From assembly GCA_016207165.1 (NCBI GenBank), contig JACQQD010000012.1:1-64000 (forward strand): DNA of 64,000 nt, given 5' to 3'. The stretch comes from Microcaldota archaeon. Its GTDB lineage: Archaea > Micrarchaeota > Micrarchaeia > Norongarragalinales > Norongarragalinaceae. The position numbers and the translations under genes were made by a program. This document shows, in pieces, positions 7,417 to 15,935 of this stretch. Each line of letters starts with the position of its first letter. The stretch's first letter is position 1. Below the pieces are notes generated by a model. That model made no database searches. It saw only the letters and a program-made list of their open reading frames with translations, and was not told the DNA's origin.

Positions 7417-8604
7417 ATGTTCCGAGCTCAAAACCCAAGCGAGTTCATCGTCGAGGAAATCCTTTCCGACGGCACCGTTTTGGAAATAGACAAGCCCATC
7501 GACTTGGGAAAGCCGGAAGACCAAGGCCTTGAACGCGACTACTTTACTCATTTCGTATTGCAGAAAACGGATTGGAACACCATGCAGGCCTTGGGGTCGC
7601 TGGCTCACCGCTTGAACGTTAAACCTGGCCGACTGAATTTTGCGGGCACCAAAGACAAAAAGGCGGTGACGGTCCAGCGGTGCTCCGCGTTTGCCGTGGA
7701 GCCTCAACGCATTTTGTCGGCGAACGTCAAGGACGTGGTGGTGTTGGGGGCGTGGAAGGCCAAGGAAAAAATGCGTTTGGGCGACTTGGGCGGCAACCGG
7801 TTCACCATTACGCTTACAAAGGAAAACACGGGGGCAACGGTTGACGCCGAACGCGTCCAGGAAAACGTGGAAGCATCCAAGTACACGATGAAGAACTTGT
7901 TTGGCGCGCAACGCTTCGGTTCCCTTCGCCAGAACACCGCCACCGTGGGAAAACACGTCGTCGCCGGAAACTTGGAGTCTGCCGCCTGGGAGTATTTGGC
8001 GGGTGAAGGCCCGGAACCGGAAAACTTCGCTTCCGTGCGAAAAAAGTTGCGCGAGGAAAAGGATTTTGCGGCGGCGCAAACGTATTTCCCGCATCCGTTG
8101 CGGTACGAAAAACAGATGCTGGCGCATTTGGCGGTAACATCCACGGATTTCGGTGGGTCTCTCCGCAGGCTTCCGCGGAACCTTCAGCTCATGTTCGTGC
8201 ATGCCTTCCAGGCCGAACTCTTCAACGAATACGTTGCAGAGAACGAAGGCGACTACTCGTGTCCGTCCAACCCGCTGGGTTTCCCGGACGTTCAAAAAGC
8301 CGTGCCTGGAAGCGAGTTGGAGTGGCCGTGCGCGCATGTCATCGGCTACGACGTGGAATTGTCGGAAAGCGAAGGAGCGTTTTTGGAGGAAAAGGGCGTG
8401 GACGCGTCGGCGTTCAAGCTCAAATCCATGCCGGAACTCAGCGCGAAGGGCGTTTTGCGTCCGACGCGCGTGCCGTTGAAAGACTTTCAAATCGTGTCGG
8501 AAGAGCCGTTGGTCGTCCGGTTTTCGTTGCCGTCGGGAAGTTATGCGACGACGGCGTTGGACGTGCTGCTCCAACAGGAAAACCTTAATAGCCAGGCATC
8601 ATGA
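7417..8604 (+). CDS. truD: tRNA pseudouridine synthase D
   Basis: 395 aa from ATG 7417. The TruD signature NFAGTKDKKAVTVQ is present, with catalytic Asp at residue 80. The central RFG(S) and NLQLMFVHAFQAELFNEYV segments are also family-typical. The enzyme isomerises U13 in the D-arm of certain tRNAs. The start was chosen because FRAQNPSEFIVEEI matches the normal family N-terminus. It lies 14 nt after aRF1 and is probably co-transcribed with it. A DUF998 membrane protein follows 7 nt later. Confidence 0.92.
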   Translation: MFRAQNPSEFIVEEILSDGTVLEIDKPIDLGKPEDQGLERDYFTHFVLQKTDWNTMQALGSLAHRLNVKPGRLNFAGTKDKKAVTVQRCSAFAVEPQRILSANVKDVVVLGAWKAKEKMRLGDLGGNRFTITLTKENTGATVDAERVQENVEASKYTMKNLFGAQRFGSLRQNTATVGKHVVAGNLESAAWEYLAGEGPEPENFASVRKKLREEKDFAAAQTYFPHPLRYEKQMLAHLAVTSTDFGGSLRRLPRNLQLMFVHAFQAELFNEYVAENEGDYSCPSNPLGFPDVQKAVPGSELEWPCAHVIGYDVELSESEGAFLEEKGVDASAFKLKSMPELSAKGVLRPTRVPLKDFQIVSEEPLVVRFSLPSGSYATTALDVLLQQENLNSQAS

Positions 8605-8611
8605 ACGGTTC

Positions 8612-9163
8612 ATGCAACCGCATAAAGCGGCTGGCGTCATGGCCGCCTTGGGGTCCGTGGCCTTCATTTTCCTTGTGATCCTGGCCACTGCCAAGTACCC
8701 CGGCTACTTGTTTTCGGAAAACTATTTGAGCGACTTGGGCGTGCACTCCGAAGCCGGGTTGTTCTTTTTCACGGCTACAATCCTAATGGGTTTGGCGTTG
8801 GCGGCGGTGGGCGCGCTTTGCTGGAAAAACGAGTTGGTGCCGAAGGCCGCGGCGGGGTTGCTGGTCGCGGCGGGCTTGGGGCTAATGGGAGTCGGTTTTT
8901 TTCCGAAGGAAGTGGAGCCGCACCACAGCGTTTCTGCGGGGTTGACGTTTTTAAGCGTGGGGCTGGCGGGACTGAATGTGGCGTGGAATTGGTTTCAAGA
9001 GAAGCAAAGCATGCTTTTGAGTTTGGGGGCCGCGGTGGTGGGCTTGGCCCCGTTGGCGTACGTGGCCTTCTTTCAGGATAGCCCGTTGGCGCAGAAAATC
9101 GCGGTCAGCGTCATGGTGCTGGGTTTTATTGGATTGGGTTTTTGGTTGCTGAAGAAAAAGTAG
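8612..9163 (+). CDS. DUF998-like polytopic membrane protein
   Basis: 183 aa from ATG 8612. Six hydrophobic helices are visible, with the conserved first-loop pattern SENYLSDLG of DUF998 proteins and a basic C-terminal tail (LLKKK). Proteins of this family are six-helix membrane proteins without a settled function. It follows truD by 7 nt in the same direction and converges on the histone-like gene at 9195. Confidence 0.72.
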   Translation: MQPHKAAGVMAALGSVAFIFLVILATAKYPGYLFSENYLSDLGVHSEAGLFFFTATILMGLALAAVGALCWKNELVPKAAAGLLVAAGLGLMGVGFFPKEVEPHHSVSAGLTFLSVGLAGLNVAWNWFQEKQSMLLSLGAAVVGLAPLAYVAFFQDSPLAQKIAVSVMVLGFIGLGFWLLKKK

Positions 9164-9194
9164 AAAAGGGGCAAAGAGCCCCTTCAAACGGATT

Positions 9195-9365
9195 TTACAA
9201 GTCGGCGGGGTACAGGGTTTGGCGCTTGTTGGCCTTGCAGCGCTTGACGGCTTCGCCCAAAAGCCACTCGACTTTCTTGTCCATTTCGTCGTAGAAGTCT
9301 GCCGAAACGCGGACGCCCGCTTTCTTGGCCTTCTCGCCGACCATTGACTTGACTACTAGAGCCAT
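9195..9365 (-). CDS. DUF1931-type histone-fold protein
   Basis: 56 aa from ATG 9365. The residues VSADFYDEMDKKVEWLLGEA and the following KRCKANKRQTLYPADL match the second half of a histone fold as found in the DUF1931 family. A strong ribosome site (AGGTGAT) and a clean TATA box lie upstream. These small proteins are DNA-binding candidates for chromatin organisation. The length is short but normal for single-fold members. An in-frame upstream extension to 9620 crosses the TATA box and is not credible. Confidence 0.8.
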   Translation of the reverse strand: MALVVKSMVGEKAKKAGVRVSADFYDEMDKKVEWLLGEAVKRCKANKRQTLYPADL

Positions 9366-9370
9366 AGAGA

Positions 9371-9408
9371 GATCACCTGCAGTGGATACGCATAACGTGT
9401 TTATAAAC
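9371..9408 (-). promoter_or_regulatory. Promoter and ribosome site of the histone-like gene
   Basis: The palindromic TATA element GTTTATAAAC occupies 9399-9408, about 36-43 nt from the start codon. A Shine-Dalgarno sequence reading AGGTGATC on the minus strand lies at 9371-9378, 5 nt from ATG 9365. Confidence 0.65.
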
Positions 9409-9459
9409 TTTTCAGAATTCGGGGGATTCAAGGCTCTGCGGCGCGTTTTACCCGTGGCT

Positions 9460-9918
9460 TTAAGTAGGCCTGCGGGTCCAGAAAAACGCCGAGAGCGCGA
9501 CAAGCACGACGAAAAGTTCGGGTAATTCAGGGATGGCCGACGCGTTCTCCTGTAAAACGGGGAACGCGCACGGGTTGCTGGTGGAGCCGTTGACTTGGGC
9601 TTGAAGCGAATAGTTGCCAAGCGTTCGCACGTCGACGATGAAGACGTGTTCGCCGGTTTGCGGGTACACGACGGAAGGAGAAAGAGTGACGGATCCGCCT
9701 TCGGATTGGTACCGCAATTGCATGGATTCGTTGGCCACCGGAGCGCCGTTGACGAAGTAAAACGCGGAGGCGCGCGTGGTGTTCACGCCAATTTGTGGCA
9801 GGGGGCAGTCCAAAGACAGTTGCTCGTGTCCACGGGTTGGGGGGTCAAACGATTCGGCGGCGCCGGCGACAAAAAGCAGGAACAGGACAGCGGCAACCGG
9901 CAGGCGATCCACGTGCAT
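9460..9918 (-). CDS. Secreted or surface-anchored protein with PEF-like C-terminal tail
   Basis: 152 aa. The N-terminal hydrophobic stretch (VAAVLFLLFVAGAAES) is a signal peptide. The middle is a beta-rich region with sequons such as NTT, NES and NGS that could be N-glycosylated by AglB. The C-terminus reads PELPEL, one transmembrane helix, then RRPT. This tripartite end resembles archaeosortase sorting signals of the PEF-CTERM type, with Leu in place of Phe. Two cysteines (one near the N-terminus, one in PCAF) may pair. The gene follows the MFS gene in the same direction. Function unknown. Confidence 0.6.
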   Translation of the reverse strand: MHVDRLPVAAVLFLLFVAGAAESFDPPTRGHEQLSLDCPLPQIGVNTTRASAFYFVNGAPVANESMQLRYQSEGGSVTLSPSVVYPQTGEHVFIVDVRTLGNYSLQAQVNGSTSNPCAFPVLQENASAIPELPELFVVLVALSAFFWTRRPT

Positions 9919-9946
9919 ACGGTGTGGGTAAAGGGAAAAACGGCTC

Positions 9947-11440
9947 TTAACGCCTTCGGTGGCGGGGCTTGGCGCGCCGACCCAGTTGCCGAAGTTTGTG
10001 CACGGACCCGCGCAGAGCGTGGGCGTTGAAGTACTCGACGCGGTCCAGGACTTGGTCTTCCCGGCGTTCCAGTACGCGCAAGCCGTGGCCGGTCACGCGT
10101 ACGGTCGAATACGCGTCTTGTTGCAGTACCAAGTACATGTTTTTCAGAGGCAAGTACGTCACGGATTTGAGGTAGTCGTTCAGTTGCCCGGCATTGGGAA
10201 GGGGCCGCGCACGCAATCCCGGCAAAAACAGTATGGCGGTGGCCAGCCGGAGGATGGCGGAGACTAAAAACACCCACAAGAGGCCGTGAATGCCAAAAAC
10301 CGTAAAACCGTTTTCCCGGAAGAAGCCGTACAAGACGGCGCCCGCCAAGGCACCGACGAACGCCGAGGCACTTACGGCGACGTTGTACCAGGCCACGAAT
10401 CGAGGGCGTCGAAGCGCGGGTGATGCCTCAATCAAGCGGTTGAACGCCGCCAATTTTTGGCCGGCCCAGAAAATGCCGCTGAACAACTCGATGACGAAAA
10501 AGTATGCGGCGTCGTGGAAGGGCATCAAAAACGCGAGGGGAATCAATGGGATGGCCAGCGCCGTGTACGTCAATACTTTTTGCGAACCCAAGCGATCCGA
10601 CATCTTGCCCCAGTACGGCATGCTCAAGTAGGAACCAAACGCGATGACCGTCAGCAAGGCGGCGTAGACGGGATACGAAAAACCGAGGTCCTCCAAGTAA
10701 TACACGACGAAAAACGGGGCGGCGACCCAGACTGAAAACGCGTACGCCGATGAATAAAAAACGTAATGGACGAAGTGGGGTGCTTGCTTCAAGTCCAGGC
10801 CCCAACCCGGGAAAACTACGGGGCACGTGGGATGCCGGCGTTCGGAAGAACGGAGGAAAAAATGCAGGCCCACCAACCGAGCCAAAGAGGCGCCGACGAA
10901 CAGAACGCCGAAACCGAAAAGCGCTTGGTTGAACGACTCGAAAACGCCGAGCACCAAGCCGCCCAAAAACGTGGCAAACACCAGCACAAAGCCCGTGAAC
11001 TTGTTTCTAACCGCAAAAAAACGGCCTCGCTGAATTTCGGGCACCCAATCGGAAATCCACGCCGTCCAAAACGGGTTGATGACTCCGGCGACCACCGTCA
11101 ACAACGCGTGAACCAGCAAAAGAAACGCCAGCGACTGGCTGAAACCAAAAAAAGAGATTGCCGCCAAACTCGTCCACAAAACCACTTGCAGAAACACGCC
11201 GGCTCGAATGACGGGCAAACGCGTGGCGGAAACCCTTCCCAACCGGATGGAGACGAACTGCGCCAACGCGTGGAGAAGCTGCGGCAAGGCGGAAAGAAGA
11301 CCGATGAACGCGGCGTCGGCGCCCAAACGCAAGGCAAACGCCGGGACAAAGTCGGTGCCCAAGCCCTGCATGACGGCGGCGGCGTTGCCTTCGGAAATGG
11401 ACTGCTTGAGTTGGCGGCTGCGCGTTTTCTTCAATGACAT
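9947..11440 (-). CDS. Major facilitator superfamily transporter
   Basis: 497 aa from ATG 11440. About twelve hydrophobic segments run to roughly residue 410. The intracellular loop reads MPYWGKMSDRLGSQKVL, a classic MFS G-x-x-x-D-R-x-G motif. An extra hydrophilic C-terminal tail of about 75 aa is rich in Arg and His. This resembles MFS proteins of unknown substrate found in many archaea. A tRNA-Ser gene lies upstream on the same strand. Substrate cannot be inferred from context. Confidence 0.85.
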   Translation of the reverse strand: MSLKKTRSRQLKQSISEGNAAAVMQGLGTDFVPAFALRLGADAAFIGLLSALPQLLHALAQFVSIRLGRVSATRLPVIRAGVFLQVVLWTSLAAISFFGFSQSLAFLLLVHALLTVVAGVINPFWTAWISDWVPEIQRGRFFAVRNKFTGFVLVFATFLGGLVLGVFESFNQALFGFGVLFVGASLARLVGLHFFLRSSERRHPTCPVVFPGWGLDLKQAPHFVHYVFYSSAYAFSVWVAAPFFVVYYLEDLGFSYPVYAALLTVIAFGSYLSMPYWGKMSDRLGSQKVLTYTALAIPLIPLAFLMPFHDAAYFFVIELFSGIFWAGQKLAAFNRLIEASPALRRPRFVAWYNVAVSASAFVGALAGAVLYGFFRENGFTVFGIHGLLWVFLVSAILRLATAILFLPGLRARPLPNAGQLNDYLKSVTYLPLKNMYLVLQQDAYSTVRVTGHGLRVLERREDQVLDRVEYFNAHALRGSVHKLRQLGRRAKPRHRRR

Positions 11441-11512
11441 GGTGGACCCCGAAGGAAGCTGAAGCGGTTAGGAAGCCGCAGAATAAAAAGAGCAATAACC
11501 GGGAGAAAAAAG

Positions 11513-11596
11513 CGCGGGGGGAGGGACTCGAACCCTCGGATCCTTTTGGGAAAACAGGTTAGCAACCTGCCGCCATAGCCACTAGGCGACCCCCGC
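11513..11596 (-). tRNA. tRNA-Ser(GCU)
   Basis: An 84-nt cloverleaf: acceptor GCGGGGG/CCCCCGC, anticodon loop TTGCTAA giving anticodon GCU, and a long class II variable arm. The T-arm is GAGGG-TTCGAGT-CCCTC and the discriminator is G, as expected for tRNA-Ser. CCA is not encoded. A TATA-like TTTAAAAG (minus strand, about 11637-11648) lies roughly 45 nt upstream. Confidence 0.95.
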
Positions 11597-11665
11597 AAAC
11601 GAATTCAAAAGGCGTTAGGCAGATAGTAGCCGCAACAACTTTTAAACCATGCTTGGCGGGTCCAG

Positions 11666-12403
11666 TTACGCTTTCGCAGTCAGGACGTCAAGAAGATGCC
11701 GGAACTGATTGTGCCCTTCAACCCGCTCCTTCAGGTAGGCCTGACCGTGAACGAATTGATCCGCGTACGGCGAGTCGTCGATGACATGAAGCGCTGAAAC
11801 GGGTTGGCCCAACTGGTGTGCCATGTCCACGCCATGGATGCCTCCGACGACCACGGCATCCAGACGGTCCGCCGCCGCATTGGAGAGCATGAGCGTGGAG
11901 TGGTGGTACGTCAGAGCAAGGTACAAATCCGTCAATTGCTGGTGCGTCAAATTAGGACAGTGTTCGGTAATCGTGTCCCATAAAGCCGGTAAACGTTCCG
12001 CCCGTTTTACGTGGTCTTTAAACTCGGGCAGCTTGTCCTTCATTCGTTTGACAAACAAGTTCCATGAAATCGCATCGCGAACGGGGAAGTTTCGGGCAAT
12101 GGAAAGCGAAGCGTTCAGGCTCTGCAAGGCTTCTTCTTTGGGGCCTTCAAGAGGCACTACGTCAACGCCTTCTTTCTTCGCACGCAAAAAAACGTGGCGC
12201 CAGTACAGGTTTTCCGGGTCCCGTTCTTGTTCGGGAGTAAGCGGCTTGTCGGAATAGTACTCAACCCCGATGCGCGTGATGCGGTGCTGTTTGAGTTGCT
12301 CAAACAAGCGGTCAACGTAGTTTGTGGGAGGATGATGGATTGAATACGCGTCATTTATCATCTTGTGGGTGCTGTGCTCGACCGCAAAAATGTGTTCAAC
12401 CAT
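11666..12403 (-). CDS. Uncharacterised 245-aa protein, possibly TraB/ChaN-like
   Basis: Starts at ATG 12403. Notable segments are AVEHSTHKM at the N-terminus, RIGVEYYSD near residue 50, and VVGGIHGVDMAHQLGQPV near residue 190. The spacing of an early histidine, a GVE strand and a late G-x-H is reminiscent of the TraB/TIKI/ChaN superfamily of metal-dependent membrane or secreted proteins. No transmembrane helix is visible, and the resemblance is weak. The rest is helical and charged. It sits alone between tRNA-Ser and a Lon-like protease. Confidence 0.5.
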   Translation of the reverse strand: MVEHIFAVEHSTHKMINDAYSIHHPPTNYVDRLFEQLKQHRITRIGVEYYSDKPLTPEQERDPENLYWRHVFLRAKKEGVDVVPLEGPKEEALQSLNASLSIARNFPVRDAISWNLFVKRMKDKLPEFKDHVKRAERLPALWDTITEHCPNLTHQQLTDLYLALTYHHSTLMLSNAAADRLDAVVVGGIHGVDMAHQLGQPVSALHVIDDSPYADQFVHGQAYLKERVEGHNQFRHLLDVLTAKA

Positions 12404-12438
12404 AGAAAACAGTTGGGAGTCGCCAGCAGATATAAGCC

Positions 12439-13212
12439 CTAGGAGACTTTCATGAGGTTGTAGGCGTCCAAAACGTTTTCCACTTCAAGAATAGTTAGGC
12501 CAGGTACTTGGGAGGAAACGTCGACTTTTTTTGTCGTGGACGAGCATTCGCGAACGAACGTATTGCCGACGCGGCGGTCGCGGCATTCTTCAACCACGAC
12601 GTTCTGCGTGGATTCGCCGACGGGTACCAGCAACGTCGGGTAACCGGCTTGCCGGACTGCCTGCGCTTTTTCCAAAATCTTGCCTACGGGTCCGATGCGT
12701 CCGTCCGCCTCCACGGTGCCGGTAAACAAGACGTCGGAGCGGAGTTTTTCGCCGCGAAGCGCCGCCATGGTGGCCACCGTCGCCGCGGCGCCGGCGGAGC
12801 GGCCTCCGACGACGTCGGATTCCGTGGAAAACGAGTAAAACACGTCCAGGTTGCGGGTGGAACCGGAGGCGGCGTTCTTCGCGACGTCCAACGCGATGCG
12901 GAGGCTGGACTGCGTGTCGGCGTTCACCAATGGGCTGTCGTTGACGCCGATGTAGACTTTACCGGAACCGGTTTTGACTTCCACGGAAAACGACGCCAAC
13001 GCCCCGGAGCCTTGGCGGTCAACGGCCGGCAATTCCAACGTCACTTTGCGGGAGATTTCAGGCGGCGAGACGAATTCCTGGGCGGCGGGAGCGGGAAGAG
13101 GCTGGAATTCGGGTTGGGCTTGAAGGGAGACGTTGGAGGCGTAACCCAGGAAAAACGCCATCAAAACCGAGATGACGAGCAATCCAATGAAAATGGTGCG
13201 CATGCAATCCAA
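12439..13212 (-). CDS. Membrane-anchored Lon-like (S16) serine protease
   Basis: 257 aa. One N-terminal transmembrane helix (residues about 5-24) is followed by a Pro-rich linker and a Lon proteolytic domain. The catalytic Ser lies in GGRSAGAAAT (Ser139) and the Lys in PVGKILEKAQAV (Lys182). This is a Ser-Lys dyad without an AAA ATPase domain. The hydrophobic N-terminus suggests the protease faces outward or is membrane-tethered. Start: ATG 13212; ATG 13203 is an alternative. A cysteine pair near residues 209 and 223 could stabilise an insert. Confidence 0.8.
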   Translation of the reverse strand: MDCMRTIFIGLLVISVLMAFFLGYASNVSLQAQPEFQPLPAPAAQEFVSPPEISRKVTLELPAVDRQGSGALASFSVEVKTGSGKVYIGVNDSPLVNADTQSSLRIALDVAKNAASGSTRNLDVFYSFSTESDVVGGRSAGAAATVATMAALRGEKLRSDVLFTGTVEADGRIGPVGKILEKAQAVRQAGYPTLLVPVGESTQNVVVEECRDRRVGNTFVRECSSTTKKVDVSSQVPGLTILEVENVLDAYNLMKVS

Positions 13213-13254
13213 TAATCAAGCCGCAAAGCCAATAAAAACGTGCGTCCTTGAAGC

Positions 13255-13794
13255 GTGTACCAAATGGATCAATTCATTGCCGATTTGGGGCGGCTGCATG
13301 GATGGCAGTACATGGGTTCCGAGGGAAGTAAAACCGGCCGTGTGGAAAACCCGTCCCGCCAAGCGCCGCTGATGTACTTCCAAGCTCCCTTGAAAAAACT
13401 TTTGAAACAGGTGGAAGCTAACTGCTGGAAGTTACGCGATTCGGCCCTCAAGGGCGACAAGCCGCAGAAAGCGCGGAAGTGGGCTGAACGGGCCGCTTAC
13501 TATGGAGCGTGCGGTGCCGGCCTACCCGACAGCGCCCAAGAGAAGGAATTGCTTGCCCAACTGAACGCCGATGTCCGGGCGCACCTGGCACCGGCAATTC
13601 TGAACTTGTTTAACCGGAAAGGGTTGCCAGGCAATGCCTCGTTCGTCACGGTTTTTGCCATGGTGCACAAAGAGAAACAAAAAACATGGGTCCACTTGGC
13701 GCTGCTTGCCTTCGCTCGCGCTTTAAATGGAAAAGTGCAACGGGCGTTCCCAGCCGTGGAGCGCGGTTTTGCACGCAAGAGAGTCCAGGTTTAA
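13255..13794 (+). CDS. Uncharacterised 179-aa helical protein
   Basis: GTG 13255 or ATG 13264 (MDQFIADLGRLHG). The protein is soluble, Ala/Lys-rich and mainly helical, with aromatic patches (RKWAERAAYYGACGAG) and a basic C-terminal end (ARKRVQV). A TATA-like CAATAAAAACG lies about 25 nt upstream. It is divergent from the Lon-like gene and converges on the candidate SRP RNA. I do not recognise a family. Confidence 0.5.
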   Translation: MYQMDQFIADLGRLHGWQYMGSEGSKTGRVENPSRQAPLMYFQAPLKKLLKQVEANCWKLRDSALKGDKPQKARKWAERAAYYGACGAGLPDSAQEKELLAQLNADVRAHLAPAILNLFNRKGLPGNASFVTVFAMVHKEKQKTWVHLALLAFARALNGKVQRAFPAVERGFARKRVQV

Positions 13795-13804
13795 GCTCAG
13801 TCTT

Positions 13805-14010
13805 GGATCTTGCAAGCACGCGTTTCAATGCTTAGAGTTGCTCCTTCCGGCCTGGCTCGGTTCGCGTTGGACCGCGTAACGCAAGGCAAAACGTCGACGC
13901 CGCCACCCGGGCCTGCGCGCAAGCGCCACGCCCGCCGACCGGGATTCGTCCACCTCAAAGGAGTTGGTGCGGGAGAGGATCCTTAGCCCTCCGACTAGCC
14001 CGTTGCAAGG
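13805..14010 (-). ncRNA. Signal recognition particle RNA (7S), candidate, compact
   Basis: On the minus strand the sequence CCAGGCCGGAAGGAGCAA is the near-invariant helix 8 of SRP RNA: GGAA tetraloop, symmetric CAGG/AGCA internal loop, and a GAG/CTC closing stem. The 5' CTTGCA and 3' TGCAAG ends pair as a terminal helix (14004-14009 with 13809-13814). A TATA-like CTTTTAATT at 14031-14039 (minus strand) places transcription start near 14010. Upstream GGGCTAGTCGGAGG and CTCTCC pairings look like an Alu-type domain. The ends are approximate. About 206 nt is short for an archaeal SRP RNA. Confidence 0.72.
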
Positions 14011-14060
14011 AAAAACAATGTCGTTGATACAATTAAAAGCCGTGCGTTCGCGGTCGCCTA

Positions 14061-14459
14061 CTACAGGGTTTTCAGCCGGTCGCGGACGTTCCGCATGGGG
14101 GGCAACAACGAAGTGGGCGGGCCGTGCGCGGAAAAGCGTACCACCGTGCGCGAGGGCACGTGATCCTCTTCGTACTTGTGGAGCCACGGACTGGAGTGGT
14201 TTTGGAAGTGCCGGTCCAAAATGGCGTCAAGTTGTCTCTCGAATTCCTCTGCGGTGGCGGGATTGGGGTGTTGAATTTCGACGGAGAGCGTGTTTTGGTG
14301 TTCGGCCACGTTCCGTACCGGGCCGCTTGGGGACCGGACATAGCCATGGATGCGGGAATCCACTGTGACGTTCAGGATGCGGCTTCCCTTTTCTCGGACG
14401 AAGCGTTGGAAGTGGCCGAACAAGTCACCGTGAAACTCCGACCAAGCGCCAAGGCCCAT
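14061..14459 (-). CDS. Uncharacterised 132-aa protein
   Basis: ATG 14459; the stop is 50 nt upstream of the SRP RNA start. It is a small soluble alpha/beta protein with alternating strands (RILNVTVDSRIHGYV, NTLSVEIQHPNP) and a central helix (EEFERQLDAILDRHF). No catalytic motif or family is recognised. It is divergent from ftsZ. Confidence 0.5.
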   Translation of the reverse strand: MGLGAWSEFHGDLFGHFQRFVREKGSRILNVTVDSRIHGYVRSPSGPVRNVAEHQNTLSVEIQHPNPATAEEFERQLDAILDRHFQNHSSPWLHKYEEDHVPSRTVVRFSAHGPPTSLLPPMRNVRDRLKTL

Positions 14460-14558
14460 GTCCTGTAATCGGGGAAGAAACCTTTATTAAAACGCCTGGA
14501 AACTAGAGTTGCAACGTTGAATTCAACGCGTTTTCTTTTTTCAAAAGGGGGTTTTCGA

Positions 14559-15638
14559 ATGGAGGACTTGGTCAAGGAAGCAATGGACAAGAAGATGGCT
14601 TTGGATGTCCGCGGAAGCGACGACATTTTTGAAACTCCCCGCATCATGGTCGTTGGAACGGGGGGAGCGGGCTGCAATTCCGTGAACCGGCTGGCCAAAG
14701 CAGGCATCAAGGGCGCGGAACTCATTGCCATTAACACCGACAAAATGCATTTGCTGACTATTTCCGACTCCGTCAAGAAGCTCTTGATTGGCGCGTCGCT
14801 CACGCGGGGCCTTGGGGCAGGAGGGTATCCTGAAATGGGGGCCAAGTGCGCCGACGTCTCGCGGGAAGCGTTGGAAAAGACGTTTGACAAGGCGGACATG
14901 GTGTTTCTCACGTGCGGTATGGGCGGCGGGACCGGTACGGGTTCGGCTCCGGTGCTGGCGGAAATCGGGAAATCCAAGGGGGCCATCGTCATCTCGATTG
15001 TCACGTATCCTTTTGCGTTGGAGCGCGCGCGGCTGGCGAAAGCCGACCAAGGCATTGACAACCTCAAAAGCCAATCCGACACGCTGATTGTCATCGACAA
15101 CAACCGCTTGGTGCAGTTGGTGCCGAATTTGCCCATTGACCAGGCTTTTAACGTGGCCGACGAAATCATTGCGCGCGCAGTCCGCGGCATCACGGAAACC
15201 ATCACGACTCCAAGTTTAATCAACTTGGATTTTGCCGACGTGCGGGCCGTCATGTCCAACGGCGGCGTGTCCATGATTGCCGTTGGCGAATCCAAGGGAA
15301 ACAATCGCGTGGACGACGTCGTGAAAAACACGTTGCACAACGTGCTGTTGGATGTTGACTACGCTGGCGCGCGAGGCGTTTTGCTGCATGTGACGGGCGG
15401 TCCGGACATGACGTTGGGTGAATGCAACCAGATTGGCGAGATGTTGACGGAGAAAGTGGATCCGAACGCCACCGTGATTTGGGGGGCGCGCATTGACCCC
15501 ACCATGGAAGGCAAAATCGAGGTCATCGCGATTTTCACCGGCATCCAGTCGCCGTATGTCTTGGGCAAGAAAGTCGTGGCCCAGGAAACCGGTCGCAAAG
15601 CCATGGCTGGCCACGTGGACGACATCGAGTTTCTGTAG
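14559..15638 (+). CDS. ftsZ: Cell division GTPase FtsZ
   Basis: 359 aa from ATG 14559, preceded by AGGGGG; a TATA box CTTTATTAAAA lies near 14480. The N-terminal nucleotide motif VVGTGGAGCNSV and the tubulin signature GGGTGTGS (residues 122-129) are present. The T7/catalytic region contains NLDFADVRAVMSNGG. The C-terminal tail is short. It polymerises with GTP into the cytokinetic ring. Archaea often have two FtsZ paralogues; only one is in this window. It is divergent from a small unknown gene and followed by a long structured non-coding stretch. Confidence 0.96.
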   Translation: MEDLVKEAMDKKMALDVRGSDDIFETPRIMVVGTGGAGCNSVNRLAKAGIKGAELIAINTDKMHLLTISDSVKKLLIGASLTRGLGAGGYPEMGAKCADVSREALEKTFDKADMVFLTCGMGGGTGTGSAPVLAEIGKSKGAIVISIVTYPFALERARLAKADQGIDNLKSQSDTLIVIDNNRLVQLVPNLPIDQAFNVADEIIARAVRGITETITTPSLINLDFADVRAVMSNGGVSMIAVGESKGNNRVDDVVKNTLHNVLLDVDYAGARGVLLHVTGGPDMTLGECNQIGEMLTEKVDPNATVIWGARIDPTMEGKIEVIAIFTGIQSPYVLGKKVVAQETGRKAMAGHVDDIEFL

Positions 15639-15935
15639 ACCAAATCAAAAGAGATTTAGGGCATCAGACTCTCAAGGCAAAACGGCTGACTCCAACTGGA
15701 TTTAGGGCTTCAGCGCGTCGTGGGCCATACGCGCCGAGTCATCAAAAAGTATACGGCAAACGCCTAAACGACGAACAAGTGGGAGAGGGCCCGGGTGCAT
15801 CGATCTTCTCGGTGGGGAGAGAATCAGAAAAGCGCACCCGGAACCCAAATTTTTCTGTTGGTGGGGTTAAACCAGTTTTCCTGCCTGCAAAGGCCGGTTA
15901 AACCGGTTTAAATGTGATTCTTGGCCTGCATCCAT
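15639..15935. other. Non-coding region between convergent genes, with hairpins and repeats
   Basis: This 297-nt stretch separates the 3' ends of ftsZ and the gene at 15936. It contains a direct repeat GATTTAGGGC (15653-15662 and 15699-15708). It has a strong hairpin GGG-c-CCGGGTGC ... GCACCCGG-aa-CCC spanning 15787-15846. Short palindromes with the core GGTT-A-AACC follow (around 15865 and 15895), then AAACCGGTTT just before 15911. No ORF is convincing. It could terminate both transcripts or encode a small RNA. The 34-nt interior of the hairpin and the AAA after the stem would fit a box H/ACA guide, but this is speculative. Confidence 0.45.

Noticed and set aside
13825-14187. 120-codon minus-strand ORF
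   Set aside because: It runs through the candidate SRP RNA and into the end of the 14061-14459 gene. The product is Arg-rich with no domain.
15653-15770. Box C/D guide RNA on the minus strand (TGATGA ... CTGA)
   Set aside because: The distance between the boxes is 25 nt and no internal D'/C' pair is present, so it does not fit the usual archaeal layout.
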